54,445 nucleotides of DNA, taken from positions 1 through 54,445 of IMG/VR virus record IMGVR_UViG_3300025138_000051; one strand, given 5' to 3'. The notes beneath the pieces were generated by a model that was not told the DNA's origin, ran no database searches, and saw only the letters and a program-made list of their open reading frames with translations. The translations under genes and the position numbers were made by a program. Below are positions 42,336 through 51,918 of the stretch, in pieces; the stretch's first letter is position 1; each line of letters begins with the position of its first letter. This stretch comes from a virus.

Positions 42336-42866
42336 TTAAAATGTAGACCCTGTAGTCAAAACTCTATAATAAACATTAATAAACATTTTTCCATCTCCTT
42401 GCGAAGGATTGGCTGATGTTTTTAAGTTTAAAGCTTGTCCAGGGGATAGGGTTACAGAGTTACCGCTTCCTACCATAACTTTAGCAACATTATTAGCAGC
42501 ACTATTTACAGATGCTTTAGGCAAAGTTCCCATTAACACAGAATTATAATCAAATGTTAAGTCATTTCCAAAATTATAAACTGTTGTTCCTGGAACAAAA
42601 TTAATAGAAATAGATAATATATCTATAACCTTGTCTGATCCAGGAGATGCAATTAAAACTTTAGATGTAGAAGCTAAGGTTTGTAACTGTGCTGATGTAA
42701 CCTCTACATGAGCCACCAACGTATCTATCCCAAAAAATGATTGTAGTTGACTAACAGTACAAGACTTAGTCATTAACTGGTTTTCTTTGTCAGTTAAAAT
42801 TAAATAATCATCTAAATCTAAATTTAGTATTTGTGGATATGCCGTTGTGTTACTTATTCTTGCCAT
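42336..42866 (-). CDS. Virion protein with tail-anchor type N-terminus
   Basis: 176 residues. The N-terminus (MARISNTTAYPQILNLDLDD, then YLILTDKENQLMTKSCTVSQ) has the same pattern as the fibre at 51190-51915: MARI, a YP, a D-x-x-I-x-(T/S)D, an N-x-x-x-TK, then a short helix. The rest is beta-rich (VAHVEVTSAQLQTLASTSKV; MFINVYYRVLTTGS). The pattern suggests an attachment domain common to fibre-like proteins of this phage. It may be a head or tail fibre or decoration protein. Confidence 0.55.
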   Translation of the reverse strand: MARISNTTAYPQILNLDLDDYLILTDKENQLMTKSCTVSQLQSFFGIDTLVAHVEVTSAQLQTLASTSKVLIASPGSDKVIDILSISINFVPGTTVYNFGNDLTFDYNSVLMGTLPKASVNSAANNVAKVMVGSGNSVTLSPGQALNLKTSANPSQGDGKMFINVYYRVLTTGSTF

Positions 42867-43124
42867 TTATTCTTTTTTTTCTTCAGGCTGAGTAACCTCT
42901 CCTGTTTGTAAATTTATAGTAGCGTTTTCGCCATATTTTTCAGCAAGTACTTTTTCTTGCTTTTTAAAATCTTTTTGAACTTCACTTAATTCTGCAACTA
43001 ATTGTTGTTGTTGAATTACAGCATCTGCAATCGCAACTTTAGTTTGCATAAATTTTTGATTTAATTCTTGAATGACTACTAATTCATCTGCATTCAATTT
43101 TACGGACTCTTCTTTTTTACTCAT
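42867..43124 (-). CDS. Coiled-coil protein
   Basis: 85 residues, mostly one coiled coil (ADELVVIQELNQKFMQTKVA, then IADAVIQQQQLVAELSEVQK, residues 12-51) with acidic ends. No domain is recognised. It begins a short transcription unit behind the TATATTTG box at 43157-43164 and abuts the next gene without a gap. It may assist assembly of the fibres encoded beside it. Confidence 0.6.
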   Translation of the reverse strand: MSKKEESVKLNADELVVIQELNQKFMQTKVAIADAVIQQQQLVAELSEVQKDFKKQEKVLAEKYGENATINLQTGEVTQPEEKKE

Positions 43125-43156
43125 AATATTAAATTTAATTTGTTATTTATTTTATA

Positions 43157-43164
43157 CAAATATA
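43157..43164 (-). promoter_or_regulatory. Candidate promoter -7 box
   Basis: TATATTTG on the - strand matches TAnnTTTG, 32 bases upstream of the ATG at 43124, in a 56-base gap. The -33 region is only T-rich. Confidence 0.4.
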
Positions 43165-43180
43165 CTAATTTTATTTTTGC

Positions 43181-43513
43181 CTAAATAGAATCTTGCCACG
43201 TAAAATACAACTCTTCATTTACTGGACTTTTTTCAACTTGTATGGCTGCAGAAATAGTTGCTTTCATTTCATCTACATCTACAGATCCTTCTAACCAACC
43301 TATCACTACGTTTTCAAAAGCTTCCGTATTTTCATATGGCACAAAAGGATCACCAAATTTATAAGTAAAATCTTGTTCTCCATTTTCAGCACTCATATAA
43401 ACGTCTTCTTGTCCTACATAAGTCCACTGCACTTTGTGTATTACATTGCTTTCGCCTTCTGATTCAACATAAGCTTCCATTTTTGAAATTACCCATTTAT
43501 AATTAATTGCCAT
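43181..43513 (-). CDS. Conserved phage protein, DUF7936-like
   Basis: 110 residues, acidic, strand-rich N-terminus (INYKWVISKMEAYVESEGES, then NVIHKVQWTYVGQEDVY) and C-terminal helix (AFENVVIGWLEGSVDVDEMK). The layout (M-A-I-x-Y-K-W-x-I at the start and W at the end) recalls a small phage protein family found near fibre genes in marine phages (DUF7936, from memory). No function is known. It is four bases downstream of the giant fibre gene and probably co-translated. Confidence 0.6.
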   Translation of the reverse strand: MAINYKWVISKMEAYVESEGESNVIHKVQWTYVGQEDVYMSAENGEQDFTYKFGDPFVPYENTEAFENVVIGWLEGSVDVDEMKATISAAIQVEKSPVNEELYFTWQDSI

Positions 43514-43517
43514 AATT

Positions 43518-46500
43518 TTATTTTTCTAATTGTTCTATTCTTGCTTTTAAATCTTCTATCATCACTTGTTGCTCCTTTACCGCATTTATTAGTACAGCAG
43601 TTAAATCTGAGTATGCTACTGACTTAAGTCCGTCATCTTCATTTTCTAATATAAGTTCTGGTAAAACAGCTTCAACTTCTTGTGCTATAACACCAACTTT
43701 TTTTACTTCGGTGTTGAAATCAGTTCTGTTGTAATAAACACCTCTCATAGCTTGAACCTTACCAATACAATCGTCTATTTCAACTATATTTTCTTTTGTT
43801 CTTATATCAGATAATTGAGTTAACGTACCATTAATAGTCATGTTGGCAGTTGAAGGGAAAAATCTATATCTAATTGACCCTCCATCTCTCCAGTATACAT
43901 TACCACAATTCATGTCAAAGTAAGTATCGGCATTATTTGTGTGAAATCTAAAGTGATTTGCTGATGCGTTATTTCCTAAATAGAAATCACCTACGCCAGT
44001 AGTTGTTCTTACTAATGAAGTTCCGTTTACATGAAATTTTGCTAATGGTGTTACACCAATACCACAATCTTGATTTATTACAGTAGCAAAATTATTAACT
44101 GATATTCTATAAGCTCCACCAGTTGCAAATTGTATTGTATCCGAAGCTGGGTTAAACATACCAGTGTTTGTATCACTTGTAAAAGCAATACTTGGTTGAA
44201 AAGCATTTCCACTTGTATATCTACCACGTCCTGCTACAATATTCCCTACCGCTTCAAGGTTACCTTGAGATCTAATGTTTGTGGATACGTTTAATTCAGA
44301 TCCATTAGCATCAAGTCTTACATCAAAATCAGATGTACCTGTGTTGCTTGTGTGAAAATCTATATATCTACCTATTTCAGTTACTGCACCAACAATCGCT
44401 ACTCCACCATTATGCCAAGCTCCACTTACTGGTTTTAATACACTGATAGTACCTGTGCTTGTAATTGTTCCACCTAATACAGGTGATGTTGTAGCAATTG
44501 ACGTAACTCCAGAAGAAGTTTTATAACCAGCGTCATTTGGAAATAAATTATTAGGAATATTGCTTGGTGTTGTTTTGAATTGACTACCACTTGATGTGGT
44601 TATTGCAAACGAGTCAGATGATGTCATATCTCCTGTTGCGGAACTTAATTCTGATAAATCAACATTTAAAGTTACACTACCTGAAGTACCGCCACCGTCT
44701 AATAAAGTTCCAGCAGTTACTGCTGTAATATCTCCAGTGTTAGTTGTAAATCCTCTACCGTTAGTTAATTGATTATTATTTGTAATAGTACAATTTAATG
44801 TAACTGCTCCACTTGAACCGCCACCACTCATGTTTGTACCTGCAGTAACACTTGTTATATCTCCCGAATTATTAGTGAATGGCAAGTTACTTATAGTTGA
44901 TTTAGCAACATTATTTGTAGATGCACTACTAACAAGTATTTGATCTGAAGTACTTAGCGTACCTGTAGCTGTGTTAGGTGCATCTAATATAATATTATCA
45001 CTTCCTGCGTAATCTACACTAATAGTAGGCGTTCCACTTGAACCACCACCTGTTAATCCATCTCCAGCAGTTACACCATCTATATCACCAGTACCACCTG
45101 TAGTTACTGCGGTCACTCTTCCATAAGCGTCTACAGTTATATTATCTATTTTAACAGAGTTGGATGTAGAACCATATGTTCCAGCTCCAACACCACCTGT
45201 TGCCATATTAAGTGTGACAGAGCCAGATGTGCCTCCTCCAGTAAGATTAGTTCCTGCAGTTACAGCAGTAATGTCTCCAGTATTAGATGTAAATCCAGCA
45301 TCGTTACTAAATATACTAAGCCCTATTTCATTAGCGGCTTTTCTTCTTTCAGCACCACTATCTAATACTATGAACTCATCAGTACCAGTCATCGTAGCTG
45401 TCATATCAGTAAGTTCTGATAAATCTAAAGTAATAGTAAAGTTAACGTTGGCAGATGAATTAGCGGAAAATGTTTGTGTACCACCGTCAAGACCTGTACC
45501 TGTGGACATTGTAAGCAAACCATTACCAACTGAAGGTATTGAAGATGAGGTTATATATCCTGCACCATTTGTAAGTTGGTTATTGTTTGTAATATAATTT
45601 GCATTAGTTGCACCTGTATAACCAAGTGTGGCTAATGTAGTTGTGGCAGATGTTAGACTTGTAACATGACCATATGTATCTAATGTTACATCTTGTATAT
45701 ATGTATTGCCTGAGTTATTTACAGAACCTTGACTTGATGTATCTGCATGTGATAAAGTTCCAGTTGAAGTTATTGTTCCACCTGTTAATCCACCACCAGT
45801 TGCTACAGAAGTTACACCTGAAACTACTGAACTTGAAGCTGCTCCTATAAAAGTTCTAATAGCAGAAGCATCACTACAAAAACGTATGTAGTTGTCTGTT
45901 GTACTGGTTCTAAATGCTATTGCTCCACCTATAGTACTTTGATTTTGATAATTAGATCTAAATAATCTTGCGTTAATATCAGCAGCTGAATCTCTATAAG
46001 CAATAGTACTTGCTGTTGCAGCAGTTGTTGCGTTTGAAGTTACTGTAAATGTAGTGTTACCACTTTGATTTGCAGTAGCATCCATAGAACCGCTTAATCC
46101 ATTACCACTTGTTCTTCCGTCTATTTGACCATTACCAACTGATGGTAAAGATGATGATGTTATGTATCCAGCTCCATTTGTTATAGCATTATTATTTAAT
46201 GATATATTAGCTGATCCATTAAATGAAACACCAGCTATAGTTCTTGCTGTTTGCAATACAGTTGCAGATCCTGCGTTACCAGATACTGTTGTTTGAACAA
46301 TATTAGGTTTTGTATTAGTTATAGTTAATGTTCCTCCACTTGAAGTAGAAGTGAGTTCAGACTGTATACCATTACCCTGTGCAAAAGTTACTGTTTCGCC
46401 ATTTGTAACAGTACTTGTTTCTGTTCCATTCCCTTCTTTTAACGTCCAAGAAGACATATTACCTACTTGTGAATTATCTACCTTTGTCCATGTTGTATTA

Positions 46501-48947
46501 GCAAACACAGCCCAATCACCTATTGCCCAGTCTGTTATTCCATTTAAGTTAGTAGAGCCTGCAACAGACACTATGTAATAGTCCCCTGATGTGCCGACAC
46601 TACTTTGTAATGTTGGTGTGTTTGTACTTGCGTTCCATGTACCCTCAAATTGAACCACTCCAGTAAGAGCAGTATTAATAGCTGTTTGTATTTGCGCTCC
46701 TGTTGCTAAACTTGAAGAACTACCACTTACTGCGGCAGTTATTGGTGTTACTGTTGTTGTTGTACCACTGCTTACTGTAAGTGTAGATAAATTACCTGAG
46801 TTTACTTGATTAACTTGACCAGTAGCTCCAGTTGATACAGCAGTTACTCTACCGTATGCATCAACTGTAATATTATCTATCTTAGTACTGTTAGATGTAG
46901 AACCATATGTTCCAGCTCCAACACCACCTGTTGCCATGTTTAATGTTACACTACCCGATGTTCCACCGCCAGTTAAATTAGTACCAGCGTTTACCGCTGT
47001 TATATCTCCAACGTTAGATGTAAATCCAGAATCATTACTAAATATACTTAGACCTATTTCACCTGCACGTTTTCTTCTTTCTGCACTACTGTCTAACACT
47101 ATGAATTCATCATTAGTATTCATTGCCGCAGTCATATCAGTAAGTTCTGATAAATCTAAAGTTATTGAAAATGATCCAGAAGTAGTAATAGTTCCACCAC
47201 CATCTAAACCTGTACCTGTTGAAAGAGCTACACTTGTTACAGTACCCGTATTAGTTGTATAACCAGAATCATTAGTCCATTGAGATATGTTGTTACTTGC
47301 TAAACCTAATGTTACTGAACCAGATGTTCCACCACCTGTTAATTTATTTCCTGCTACTACTGCTGTTATATCACCTTGAGGTACACCAGCTATAGCATTA
47401 TCTACATATGTTTTATTCGCTGCGTCAGTTCCAGATGAAACTGTATCAACACCTTGTATGCGTCCTGTTCCTGTAAGAGTAATACCTGTTTTTACAGTTA
47501 ATACGCCAGGTAGGTAGGACGTGGCATCAGCTCTATTAATATATGCATTACTTCTTCCTGCCCATCCACTGCTCCAATTATCAGGAGAAGAGTTAATTTC
47601 CAGTCCTGCCTCAGCATTTAAATAAACTGATTCGCCTGTTTGACCTGTAGCATAAGAAGATGACTCACCTGCATTAAGTACAAGTTGTTGCCCACCATAT
47701 GTTCTTACTTCATTAGTTCTTATACCTGCTGCATTAGAGAAATCAGTTCGCTCTGTAAATGTTTTAAGATTTGCAATTGTTTGCGCACCTGAAGTTCTTA
47801 CTACTGTGCTGTCTACTAATAATCCTGTAGATGATTGTGATAATCCATCACCAGCTCCTACAGTTAAAGTACCTGTTGAGGTTATTGTACCTCCAGATAT
47901 TCCATTACCAGTTGCAACGGATGTTACACCTTGGGCGTCACTATTAGCTGATATAGACGTAACGTGTCCTGTAGCATTTACTGTTACAGTAGCTCTTGCA
48001 TATGAACCTGCAGTCACACCTGAATTAGCATGTGAAATTGTAACCGATCCACTTGATCCACCCCCAGTTATTGGTGAGGTTGTACTTACATTTGTAATAT
48101 CACCTGCATTATTGGTAAAAGGTAAATTGCTAATAGTCGATTTAGAAACATTACTTGTTGAAGCAGCACTAACAAGTATTCTGTCTGACGTAGATAAAGT
48201 TCCAGAAGCCTCAGTTGGAGCATCTAATATAATATTATCGCTCCCTAAATAATCTACGCTTATTGTAGGTGTTCCACTTGTACCTCCACCACTCAATCCA
48301 TCTCCTGCAGTAATACCGTTTATATCGCCAGTACTTCCTGTACTTACGGCAGTTACTCTACCATATGCATCAACTGTAATGTTGTCTATTTTTATATTGT
48401 CAGATGTTGAGCCATAAGTTCCTGCTCCAACCCCTCCAGTAGCCATGTTTAAAGTAACACTGCCAGAAGTTCCTCCTCCTGTTAAATTAGTACCAGCATT
48501 CACTGCTGTTATATCTCCAACGTTAGATGTAAACCCTGCGTCATTGTTAAATATACTTAGCCCTATTTCGTTAGCTGCTTTTCTACGTTCTGCACCAGAG
48601 TCTAACACTATAAACTCATCAGTTCCAACCATTGTGGCTGTCATATCTGTAAGTTCTGATAAATCTAAAGTAATTGTGCCTGAGGTTGAAAATGACCCAT
48701 CTAAACCAACTCCAGTTGATACAGATGTTACAGTTCCTTGAGGATTACTAAACGATGTGTTTAATGTTACTCCACCTTGTAGGCCTATCGAAAGAGTTAT
48801 AGTAGAACTACCAGAATCACTAAAACTATTTACAGAATTAGCGTATCCTGCATTCCATTGACTTGAATTACCACCAGAAGCTGTTATTACTCCTGTTGTG
48901 GTTAATGTTCCGTCTATTGACTGGTTTTCTAAAAATCTAATTGCCAT
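43518..48947 (-). CDS. Giant tail fibre with S74 intramolecular chaperone
   Basis: 1809 residues, Ser/Thr/Gly-rich, built of repeats with TGTDEFIVLDSGAERRKA and IDNITVDAYGRVTAVST as hallmarks. The C-terminal 98 residues are the S74 chaperone: LSDIRTKENI (about 1712-1721), GVIAQEVEAVLPE (about 1752-1764) and a final coiled coil. In this family the chaperone trimerises the fibre and then cuts itself off before the Ser of LSD. NADTYFDMNCGNVYWRDGGS and RFFPSTANM precede it as the tip domain. About 220-residue units occur two and a half times (listed separately). The fibre would bind the host surface; the tip before the chaperone is the likely receptor-binding part. Confidence 0.85.
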   Translation of the reverse strand: MAIRFLENQSIDGTLTTTGVITASGGNSSQWNAGYANSVNSFSDSGSSTITLSIGLQGGVTLNTSFSNPQGTVTSVSTGVGLDGSFSTSGTITLDLSELTDMTATMVGTDEFIVLDSGAERRKAANEIGLSIFNNDAGFTSNVGDITAVNAGTNLTGGGTSGSVTLNMATGGVGAGTYGSTSDNIKIDNITVDAYGRVTAVSTGSTGDINGITAGDGLSGGGTSGTPTISVDYLGSDNIILDAPTEASGTLSTSDRILVSAASTSNVSKSTISNLPFTNNAGDITNVSTTSPITGGGSSGSVTISHANSGVTAGSYARATVTVNATGHVTSISANSDAQGVTSVATGNGISGGTITSTGTLTVGAGDGLSQSSTGLLVDSTVVRTSGAQTIANLKTFTERTDFSNAAGIRTNEVRTYGGQQLVLNAGESSSYATGQTGESVYLNAEAGLEINSSPDNWSSGWAGRSNAYINRADATSYLPGVLTVKTGITLTGTGRIQGVDTVSSGTDAANKTYVDNAIAGVPQGDITAVVAGNKLTGGGTSGSVTLGLASNNISQWTNDSGYTTNTGTVTSVALSTGTGLDGGGTITTSGSFSITLDLSELTDMTAAMNTNDEFIVLDSSAERRKRAGEIGLSIFSNDSGFTSNVGDITAVNAGTNLTGGGTSGSVTLNMATGGVGAGTYGSTSNSTKIDNITVDAYGRVTAVSTGATGQVNQVNSGNLSTLTVSSGTTTTVTPITAAVSGSSSSLATGAQIQTAINTALTGVVQFEGTWNASTNTPTLQSSVGTSGDYYIVSVAGSTNLNGITDWAIGDWAVFANTTWTKVDNSQVGNMSSWTLKEGNGTETSTVTNGETVTFAQGNGIQSELTSTSSGGTLTITNTKPNIVQTTVSGNAGSATVLQTARTIAGVSFNGSANISLNNNAITNGAGYITSSSLPSVGNGQIDGRTSGNGLSGSMDATANQSGNTTFTVTSNATTAATASTIAYRDSAADINARLFRSNYQNQSTIGGAIAFRTSTTDNYIRFCSDASAIRTFIGAASSSVVSGVTSVATGGGLTGGTITSTGTLSHADTSSQGSVNNSGNTYIQDVTLDTYGHVTSLTSATTTLATLGYTGATNANYITNNNQLTNGAGYITSSSIPSVGNGLLTMSTGTGLDGGTQTFSANSSANVNFTITLDLSELTDMTATMTGTDEFIVLDSGAERRKAANEIGLSIFSNDAGFTSNTGDITAVTAGTNLTGGGTSGSVTLNMATGGVGAGTYGSTSNSVKIDNITVDAYGRVTAVTTGGTGDIDGVTAGDGLTGGGSSGTPTISVDYAGSDNIILDAPNTATGTLSTSDQILVSSASTNNVAKSTISNLPFTNNSGDITSVTAGTNMSGGGSSGAVTLNCTITNNNQLTNGRGFTTNTGDITAVTAGTLLDGGGTSGSVTLNVDLSELSSATGDMTSSDSFAITTSSGSQFKTTPSNIPNNLFPNDAGYKTSSGVTSIATTSPVLGGTITSTGTISVLKPVSGAWHNGGVAIVGAVTEIGRYIDFHTSNTGTSDFDVRLDANGSELNVSTNIRSQGNLEAVGNIVAGRGRYTSGNAFQPSIAFTSDTNTGMFNPASDTIQFATGGAYRISVNNFATVINQDCGIGVTPLAKFHVNGTSLVRTTTGVGDFYLGNNASANHFRFHTNNADTYFDMNCGNVYWRDGGSIRYRFFPSTANMTINGTLTQLSDIRTKENIVEIDDCIGKVQAMRGVYYNRTDFNTEVKKVGVIAQEVEAVLPELILENEDDGLKSVAYSDLTAVLINAVKEQQVMIEDLKARIEQLEK
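44790..45428 (-). repeat. Fibre protein repeat, third copy
   Basis: It encodes about 213 residues beginning LDLSELTDMTATMTGTDEFI and parallels the first copy almost residue for residue (through VKIDNITVDAYGRV, SDNIILDAPNTATGTLSTSD and a GGGSSGAVTLN end). The DNA differs from the other copies mostly at third codon positions. Confidence 0.8.
46815..47158 (-). repeat. Fibre protein repeat, second (short) copy
   Basis: It encodes about 115 residues beginning LDLSELTDMTAAMNTNDEFI and ending near RVTAVSTGATG; it contains only the first half of the unit. It differs from the other copies by RKRAGEIG in place of RKAANEIG. Confidence 0.75.
48035..48668 (-). repeat. Fibre protein repeat, first copy
   Basis: It encodes about 211 residues from LDLSELTDMTATMVGTDEFI (residue 94) to GGGSSGSVTIS. 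The later part (SDNIILDAPTEASGTLSTSD) is also similar to part of the neighbouring 735-aa fibre, so the module is shared between genes. Confidence 0.8.
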
Positions 48948-48967
48948 AAACTATTTAATTAAAGTTA

Positions 48968-51175
48968 TTAAACAGTCTTACTAATCAATACTCTTACGTC
49001 ATTAGTTGCTATAGGACTGTTTGTTGCTATTGTTACTTGTGATGTGCTATTTCTAACAACTCCAGCATATACTGTGTCATATGTACTATTATCATATAAT
49101 TGTACTACAACATCTCTTGTGCCTAAATTGTGTGTTACTACATAACTTGTAGCAGAACCATTACCAATATTGGTAGAGTATGTTAAATTACTTGCTACAC
49201 ATGATTCAACTGCTGTACAAAAATCAGTTACTTGAGAAGCTGGGATTGCAATTGATTGTTCTGATGCCGCAGTTGCAACACCAAACTTATCAAATACAAT
49301 AGTAGACGTTTCAGTTGCTGATCCATAAGATCCTCCTACTCCATTATTTTTCATTTGTACCCAACCATTTCCAGTTGCAGTAAACGATGCAGAATCAAAT
49401 CCAGCAATACCTTTTGTTGTTGCTCCATCTGTAGATCCTGCTGTAGCAATACTTTGTCCAGATTGTACTATTGTATAATCCGATGCACTTGGCGTTGAAC
49501 CTGCTGCAATTGCATTATTTGCAAATATTAAATCTCCAACTTCTACAACTACTCCTAAAAACGATGTATTGTTTGAGTCTGTTACAGCAAAGTAATCACC
49601 TTGATCTAAAGCTACGTTACTTGCTCCAGTTAAAGCTGGACTATTTGTTATTGCATTATATCCTCCTTGGAATATTCCAACACCAGCCGCTATTGCTTGT
49701 ACCTGTGCTAAGTTAACACCGTCTGTACCTGCAGTACCAGTTTTTACATCTAATAATTTATTGTTTCCAAAATCAACATCTCCTTCAGCATCACCAAATT
49801 GTTGTAAGTGAATATCTGAAAGTAATACTTTTTGTTCTGAATTTAAAGAGGTAACAAAAGGTAAGAAATCTCCTGATGCCATTCCTGTTAGTGTTCCTAA
49901 TTCTTCTAAAGCTAAATTAACAGTAATAACTTGCGCTCCTGCAATATTTGTTGAAATACCAGTACCACCAGCAATATCTACAACTTCACCAGTTGTTACA
50001 GTTTGGTCAGATCCACTATCTGCACGTGCTATCCAATTTGACATTGTACCAGTACCACCAGTGTAAGCCACAGTTACAACACCGCTTCCATTGTTTGTTG
50101 TACTTATATTCGATCCTGCTGCAATAGTTATTGAGCCTTGATTTCCAATTGTTGAGTCACTTCCAGTTGATGCTGATAATGTTAAATTATCAAATGGTTT
50201 ACTGTTTGTAATAGTTATAGTGTCAGTAGCTGATGCTGCTGTCGTTATACCAGTTCCTTGTAAAAAAGAAGCAGTGTTGCCGTTTGTGATTGTTTGTGGA
50301 GTACCACTTGATCCTGCAAGAGTCCAAGAAGTCATTGTTCCTGATCCACCGCTTGCAGCTGCTGTAATTCTACCTTGTGCATCAACCGTAATATCTGCTG
50401 AGGTATAAGAACCTGCAGTAACTGCGGTATTATCTAAGTTTATTGTAACTGTATCTGTCGCACTTACCACTGAACTTAATGCTGTACCACCAGCAATATC
50501 TACAGTGTTTCCACTTGCTATAGTTTGATTTGAACCAGAATCAGCAGTTAATGTCCAACCAGAATAATTATCAAAAGGTAAAAGACTAATAGTTGCATCT
50601 GCAACATTGTTATTTGAAGCAGCACTTACAAGTATTTTGTCTGAACCAGAAAGTGTTCCAGTTGCAGTACTTGGTGCAGCTAAAATTACGTTATCAGTTC
50701 CTGTATAATCAACTTGTATATCATCAGCGTTAGCTGTTATACCAAGTCCGCCTATAACATTTAAAGTAGGTATCGGGCCAGATAAATTTGTACCTGTCAT
50801 ACCTGAACCAGCTACAATAGCTGTTATGTCTCCTTGAGGTATTGTTGGGAATGTTGTTAAATTTCCTGCTCCATCAATATATTGAGAAGACGAACCAACA
50901 ACACTTATGGCTAAAGTTCCTGATCCTGTAATAGGAGAACCAGCTACACTAAAAGCATTACCACCATGAGATTGGGCTACAGATGTAACTGAACCACCAC
51001 TTGTTCCAAAAGTTTGCCAAGCAGAACCATCGTAATATTTCATTACATTAGTATCTGTTCTGTATATCATTTGTCCTTCACCTACTACTGAAGGATCTGC
51101 AGAAAGATTTTGAACTTTAAAGTTCTGTAACTCCCCGTTGGTTAAATCGATGTTTGATAAATATTTTATTGCCAT
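48968..51175 (-). CDS. Tail fibre protein
   Basis: 735 residues. The N-terminus (NLTNGEL-like, then SVVGEGQMIYRTDTNVMKYY and DGSAWQTFG, about 29-57) is the common fibre start of flavobacterial phages. The body is Ser/Thr/Gly repeats (TGTDNVILAAPSTATGTLSG, shared with the giant fibre). The C-terminal 75 residues (SYVVTHNLGTRDVVVQLYDN then DTVYAGVVRNSTSQVTIAT) are a HNL-type domain, also present in the next protein. No S74 chaperone is present. It is 20 bases upstream of the giant fibre gene; the two probably form one fibre complex. Confidence 0.8.
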   Translation of the reverse strand: MAIKYLSNIDLTNGELQNFKVQNLSADPSVVGEGQMIYRTDTNVMKYYDGSAWQTFGTSGGSVTSVAQSHGGNAFSVAGSPITGSGTLAISVVGSSSQYIDGAGNLTTFPTIPQGDITAIVAGSGMTGTNLSGPIPTLNVIGGLGITANADDIQVDYTGTDNVILAAPSTATGTLSGSDKILVSAASNNNVADATISLLPFDNYSGWTLTADSGSNQTIASGNTVDIAGGTALSSVVSATDTVTINLDNTAVTAGSYTSADITVDAQGRITAAASGGSGTMTSWTLAGSSGTPQTITNGNTASFLQGTGITTAASATDTITITNSKPFDNLTLSASTGSDSTIGNQGSITIAAGSNISTTNNGSGVVTVAYTGGTGTMSNWIARADSGSDQTVTTGEVVDIAGGTGISTNIAGAQVITVNLALEELGTLTGMASGDFLPFVTSLNSEQKVLLSDIHLQQFGDAEGDVDFGNNKLLDVKTGTAGTDGVNLAQVQAIAAGVGIFQGGYNAITNSPALTGASNVALDQGDYFAVTDSNNTSFLGVVVEVGDLIFANNAIAAGSTPSASDYTIVQSGQSIATAGSTDGATTKGIAGFDSASFTATGNGWVQMKNNGVGGSYGSATETSTIVFDKFGVATAASEQSIAIPASQVTDFCTAVESCVASNLTYSTNIGNGSATSYVVTHNLGTRDVVVQLYDNSTYDTVYAGVVRNSTSQVTIATNSPIATNDVRVLISKTV

Positions 51176-51189
51176 TATATTATTTTTAC

Positions 51190-51915
51190 TTAGTTAAAAA
51201 ATGCTTTACCTGCAAAAGCAGATTTAAATGTTATTGTTACTTGGTTTAAACTGTTATAATCTACTTCTCCATATACGGTTGTATTTGCCGAATCTACTAC
51301 TGATACTGATGGGTACTTGTTTAAATTATGTGTTACAACCCATGTTGATGCTGCAGTACTTTGTGTAAATACAAAAGTTTTATCAGCTGCCGCTGTAGCA
51401 TTATACGTCAACAAAGATATAAAATAATCTTCGTTCTTCTTCAAGCTACCATTACCAGCTTTGAACGTTAATGTTATGTCGTAAAAATTATTGTTGTTAG
51501 GATCTTTTGCTTCATTATCCCATTGAAATATAGCAAACTGACTCATGTCATTACACTGAGTTATAAGTATATTGCTGGTTTTAAATGGAGTATTATATAA
51601 TGATGATACATCTATAGGTGGTGTAGCCTCGTTACTGTAAGAATCAAACTTACTTAATACAAATGAATTGATTCCACTAAACTGTACAACATCTGCTCCA
51701 TATGGATCGAAACTTATAGTTGCTGGTTTTAATACTCCTTCCGTTTGATACGTATATCTTAGTAATTGACTTTGAGAAGCTTTTTTGTTTATAAAATTAG
51801 CAACATCTCCAGCAGTAAAGTTTTTAGTTTGATTATTATTCTGAGAGTCAGAACCAATCCACTTATCTGCTGATACTATATTTTCATCATTCGGGTATGT
51901 TGCTATTCTTGCCAT
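51190..51915 (-). CDS. Tail protein with anchor and HNL domains
   Basis: 241 residues. The N-terminal part (MARIATYPNDENIVSADKWI then GSDSQNNNQTKNFTAGDVAN) is an anchor pattern seen at the start of many Bacteroidota phage fibres. The C-terminus (STWVVTHNLNKYPSVSVVDS, then VYGEVDYNSLNQVTITF) is the HNL-type domain common at fibre ends. The short middle (YQTEGVLKPATISFDPYGAD) links them. It lies directly before the 735-aa fibre and after the probable holin gene, and probably is a short fibre or adaptor. Confidence 0.7.
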   Translation of the reverse strand: MARIATYPNDENIVSADKWIGSDSQNNNQTKNFTAGDVANFINKKASQSQLLRYTYQTEGVLKPATISFDPYGADVVQFSGINSFVLSKFDSYSNEATPPIDVSSLYNTPFKTSNILITQCNDMSQFAIFQWDNEAKDPNNNNFYDITLTFKAGNGSLKKNEDYFISLLTYNATAAADKTFVFTQSTAASTWVVTHNLNKYPSVSVVDSANTTVYGEVDYNSLNQVTITFKSAFAGKAFFN

Positions 51916-51918
51916 TTG

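Noticed and set aside
44800-48740. Several long open frames on the + strand opposite the giant fibre gene (for example 45160-45597, 47806-48252)
   Set aside because: They recur in the same place in each repeat and are Pro/Val-rich mirror readings of Ser/Thr/Gly codons. No start context, no family, and they lie wholly inside a real gene.
43518-51175. Diversity-generating retroelement acting on the fibre genes
   Set aside because: Repeats are present, but there is no reverse transcriptase gene and no template/variable repeat pair with adenine-specific changes.
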